Assembly (NCBI RefSeq): GCF_900107635.1
Contig: NZ_FNRD01000004.1
Span: 124,001 to 188,000, forward strand
Reading direction: 5' to 3'
Length of the DNA: 64,000 bases
DNA from: Flavobacterium gillisiae
GTDB lineage: Bacteria > Bacteroidota > Bacteroidia > Flavobacteriales > Flavobacteriaceae
Positions within the stretch are counted from its first letter, which is position 1. Every line of letters starts with the position of its first letter. The notes beneath the pieces were generated by a model. The model saw nothing but the letters and a program-made list of their open reading frames with translations, ran no database searches and was not told where the DNA came from. The translations under genes and the position numbers were made by a program. Positions 62,258 through 64,000 of the stretch are shown here, one piece after another.

Positions 62258-62890
62258 ATGAGCACTTTCTTAGAACACCAAAATTGGAGATACGCAACAA
62301 AGAAATTTGATGCCAGCAAAATAATAAACAAAGAAGATTTAAATACTTTAAAAGAAGCTATCCGTTTAAGTTCTTCTTCTTATGGATTACAGCCTTACAA
62401 AATTATCATTGTTGAAAACACAGAATTAAGAGCTAAAATCAGACCTGCTGCCTGGGGTCAATCTCAAATAGTTGAAGCTTCACATCTTATCGTTTTTGCA
62501 AACGAAACTCAAATTGCGGAACAATCTATTGATAGTTATGTAAAAAATATAAGTACTACAAGAAACGTCCCTATTGATTCATTAAATGGATACTCAGACT
62601 TTATGAAATCAAAAATAGTAACTCTAGATAAAGATTCAAAAAACATTTGGGCGTCAAAGCAAACCTATTTAGCAATGGGTAACTTACTAAATGCAGCTGC
62701 CGAATTAAAAATTGACGTTACCCCTATGGAAGGCTTTGTTCCTGAGCAGGTAAACGAAATATTAGGATTAGAAAAACTAGGTCTTAATGCTTCTTTAATA
62801 GCAACCTTGGGTTACAGACATGATGAAGATGACTCTCAACATTACAAGAAAGTTAGAAAATCAAACGAAGATTTATTTATCACATTATAA
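62258..62890 (+). CDS. NAD(P)H-dependent nitroreductase-family oxidoreductase (paralogue)
   Basis: A 210-residue FMN enzyme with MSTFLEHQNWRYATKKFDAS, SSSSYGLQPYKIIIVEN and LGLEKLGLNASLIATLGYRH. It is the same length as the protein at 59185 and aligns throughout, so the two MarR-nitroreductase modules are paralogous. It probably reduces nitro- or quinone-like compounds that also relieve MarR repression. Confidence 0.9.
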   Translation: MSTFLEHQNWRYATKKFDASKIINKEDLNTLKEAIRLSSSSYGLQPYKIIIVENTELRAKIRPAAWGQSQIVEASHLIVFANETQIAEQSIDSYVKNISTTRNVPIDSLNGYSDFMKSKIVTLDKDSKNIWASKQTYLAMGNLLNAAAELKIDVTPMEGFVPEQVNEILGLEKLGLNASLIATLGYRHDEDDSQHYKKVRKSNEDLFITL

Positions 62891-62929
62891 TAACAATCAA
62901 AATTCAATACAAACAAAAAAATTAAACAC

Positions 62930-63496
62930 ATGAAAAATTTAAAATCAATTGCATTAGCATTAGTAGTAGTTTTCGCAACAGCAACCGCATCAGCACAAAC
63001 TAAAAAAGTAGACGCAACTGCAAGTACAATCAACTGGGTTGGAAAAAAAGTAACTGGACAACATAATGGTACTGTAAATTTGAAAGCGGGAACTTTAATC
63101 TTCAAAGGTGACAAATTAGCTGGAGGAACTTTCACTGTTGATATGACTTCATTAACTGCTACAGACCTTACTGGTGAATACCAAGGAAAATTAAACGGTC
63201 ACTTGAAATCAGAAGATTTCTTTGGAACTGAAAAATTCCCAACAGCAACTTTAGTATTCAAAACTATCGCAACCAAATCTAAAACTTTATATACTGTAAC
63301 TGCAGACTTGACTATCAAGGATAAAACAAATCCAGTAACATTTGACATTACTGTAAACGGAAATACTGCTACAACAGCTTTCAATGTTGACAGAACTAAA
63401 TATGACATTAAATATGGTTCAGGAAGTTTCTTTGACAATTTAGGAGACAAAGCAATTTCAAATGAATTTGAATTGGCTGTAGCCTTAAAGTTCTAA
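62930..63496 (+). CDS. YceI-family periplasmic protein
   Basis: A 188-residue protein with a signal peptide (ALVVVFATATASAQ) and YceI motifs: STINWVGKKVTGQHNGTVNL, LNGHLKSEDFFGTEKFP and the C-terminal ELAVALKF. YceI is a lipocalin-like barrel that binds isoprenoid lipids or quinones in the periplasm. It is likely the last gene of the marR-nitroreductase operon. A terminator follows after 22 bp. Confidence 0.92.
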   Translation: MKNLKSIALALVVVFATATASAQTKKVDATASTINWVGKKVTGQHNGTVNLKAGTLIFKGDKLAGGTFTVDMTSLTATDLTGEYQGKLNGHLKSEDFFGTEKFPTATLVFKTIATKSKTLYTVTADLTIKDKTNPVTFDITVNGNTATTAFNVDRTKYDIKYGSGSFFDNLGDKAISNEFELAVALKF

Positions 63497-63518
63497 TATT
63501 TTCCAAAATAAATACATC

Positions 63519-63544
63519 AGCCCCAACAAGCAATTGCTGGGGCT
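63519..63544 (+). terminator. Terminator after YceI
   Basis: AGCCCCA (63519-63525) pairs with TGGGGCT (63538-63544), followed by a T-run. Confidence 0.85.
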
Positions 63545-63614
63545 TTTTATTGCAATCAGTATAGTAATTTAACAAAAAAGACTGATATTTTAGTTTTTTT
63601 TTATTCCTTTCCGA

Positions 63615-63644
63615 TTGTTAAACCAAATTACCTTTATATATTTG
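63615..63644 (+). promoter_or_regulatory. trp operon promoter
   Basis: TTG (63615-63617) and TATATTTG (63637-63644) are separated by 19 bp, a consensus Bacteroidota promoter. Transcription should start at about 63648-63651, that is, at or next to the leader-peptide ATG. Confidence 0.75.
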
Positions 63645-63648
63645 TAGT

Positions 63649-63705
63649 ATGAAAATAACAATGAACAATACTTGGTGGTGGAACAATTTACGTCAAACGT
63701 CGTGA
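63649..63705 (+). CDS. trpL: trp leader peptide (three consecutive Trp codons)
   Basis: An 18-codon frame MKITMNNTWWWNNLRQTS ends with TGA at 63703-63705. Three adjacent TGG codons (63673-63681) make it a tryptophan-sensing leader; Trp is otherwise the rarest residue. It lies between a consensus promoter and an attenuator terminator, ahead of trpE. The first ATG is at the predicted transcript start, so translation may be leaderless, or it may begin at the second ATG (63661). Confidence 0.85.
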   Translation: MKITMNNTWWWNNLRQTS

Positions 63706-63740
63706 ACTAAGCTCCTATGGTATTATCAACTATAAATATA

Positions 63741-63772
63741 AAAGGCTTGTCATCACGACAAGCCTTTTTTTT
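63741..63772 (+). terminator. trp attenuator
   Basis: AAAGGCTTGTC (63741-63751) pairs with GACAAGCCTTT (63757-63767), loop ATCAC, followed by an unbroken T-run. A competing antiterminator can form: GTCGTGA (63699-63705) with TCACGAC (63753-63759), and AAGC (63709-63712) with GCTT (63745-63748). Confidence 0.88.
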
Positions 63773-63829
63773 ATGCTCATTTTATCCTCAAAATAACTTA
63801 AGACTTTAAACCTTAAACATTTAAAAAAA

Positions 63830-64000
63830 TTGAAATCTTTTATATTTAACACAAAATACAAGCAAATTCTCGCGGACACCATAACACCTGTTAGTGTTTA
63901 TTTAAAAATACGTGATAAATTTCCGAACAGTCTTTTATTAGAAAGTAGCGACTATCATGGGAGTGACAACAGTTTCTCTTACATCTGTTGCAATCCAATT
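63830..64000 (+). CDS. trpE: Anthranilate synthase component I, N-terminal part (3' end outside window)
   Basis: The open frame continues to the window edge and encodes 57 residues starting (TTG as Met) KSFIFNTKYKQILADTITP, then VSVYLKIRDKFPNSLLLESS and SFSYICCNP. This is the TrpE N-terminus: the LLES motif takes part in tryptophan feedback binding. TrpE with TrpG converts chorismate to anthranilate. TTG at 63830 is chosen because no ATG is in frame after the last upstream stop and the KSFI N-terminus matches the family. It follows the trp attenuator by about 60 bp. Confidence 0.85.
   Translation, partial: MKSFIFNTKYKQILADTITPVSVYLKIRDKFPNSLLLESSDYHGSDNSFSYICCNPI

Overview
The window comes from an AT-rich Bacteroidota genome, most likely a Flavobacterium or a close relative. 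The evidence is Bacteroidota-type -7 promoter boxes (TAnnTTTG), almost no Shine-Dalgarno sequences, Flavobacterium-like lipoprotein signals, many DUF families typical of the phylum, and dispersed AT-rich hairpin repeats of the kind scattered through Flavobacterium genomes. No rRNA, tRNA, CRISPR array, transposase or integrase was seen.

Layout. 1-2.0 kb: the end of a ParE-type toxin-antitoxin pair and an EamA/RhtA exporter. 1.8-7.0 kb: an SOS-like mutagenesis cassette, a self-cleaving S24/LexA-like repressor divergent from dinB-dnaE, with two copies of a 19-bp operator-like repeat between them. 7-15.6 kb: two sensor-kinase loci, a GMC oxidoreductase, a DUF6268 protein and a duplicated-domain lipoprotein. 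Both kinase loci sit between the intact 3' end of a neighbouring gene (dnaE; the lipoprotein gene) and a degraded second copy of that same 3' end. 15.8-27.2 kb: gapN-type aldehyde dehydrogenase, a rhodanese, a Crp/Fnr regulator, TauE/SafE, a sulfide:quinone oxidoreductase, cytochrome bd (cydAB), a persulfide dioxygenase-rhodanese fusion, then an overlapping run of small membrane, thiol-methyltransferase and thioredoxin genes. This reads as a sulfide oxidation and detoxification region.

27.2-35.2 kb: a TetR-controlled envelope-spanning ABC exporter (TolC, HlyD-like adaptor, two ATPases, two ABC-2 permeases) related to YbhGFSR, with two tandem cupin genes in its middle. 35.2-49.5 kb: four long minus-strand signalling genes, three hybrid PAS histidine kinases (one of 2118 residues) and a CheB-CheR-PAS protein. 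50.2-56.8 kb: an RND efflux system (TolC, lipoprotein adaptor, permease) with two small downstream genes. 57-63.5 kb: small accessory genes, two paralogous MarR-nitroreductase modules, DoxX, GNAT, DUF4256 and YceI. 63.6 kb-end: a trp operon control region (18-codon leader with three consecutive Trp codons, attenuator) and the start of trpE.

The strongest regulatory observation is one 14-bp palindrome, GTRAC-N4-GTYAC, centred about 42-43 bp upstream of the predicted start sites of four plus-strand promoters: tauE, sqr, the persulfide dioxygenase and the RND operon. One Crp/Fnr gene lies directly upstream of the first of them. This predicts a compact regulon joining sulfide oxidation to RND efflux. 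All functions are read from sequence by motif recognition and memory of families; no database search was run.
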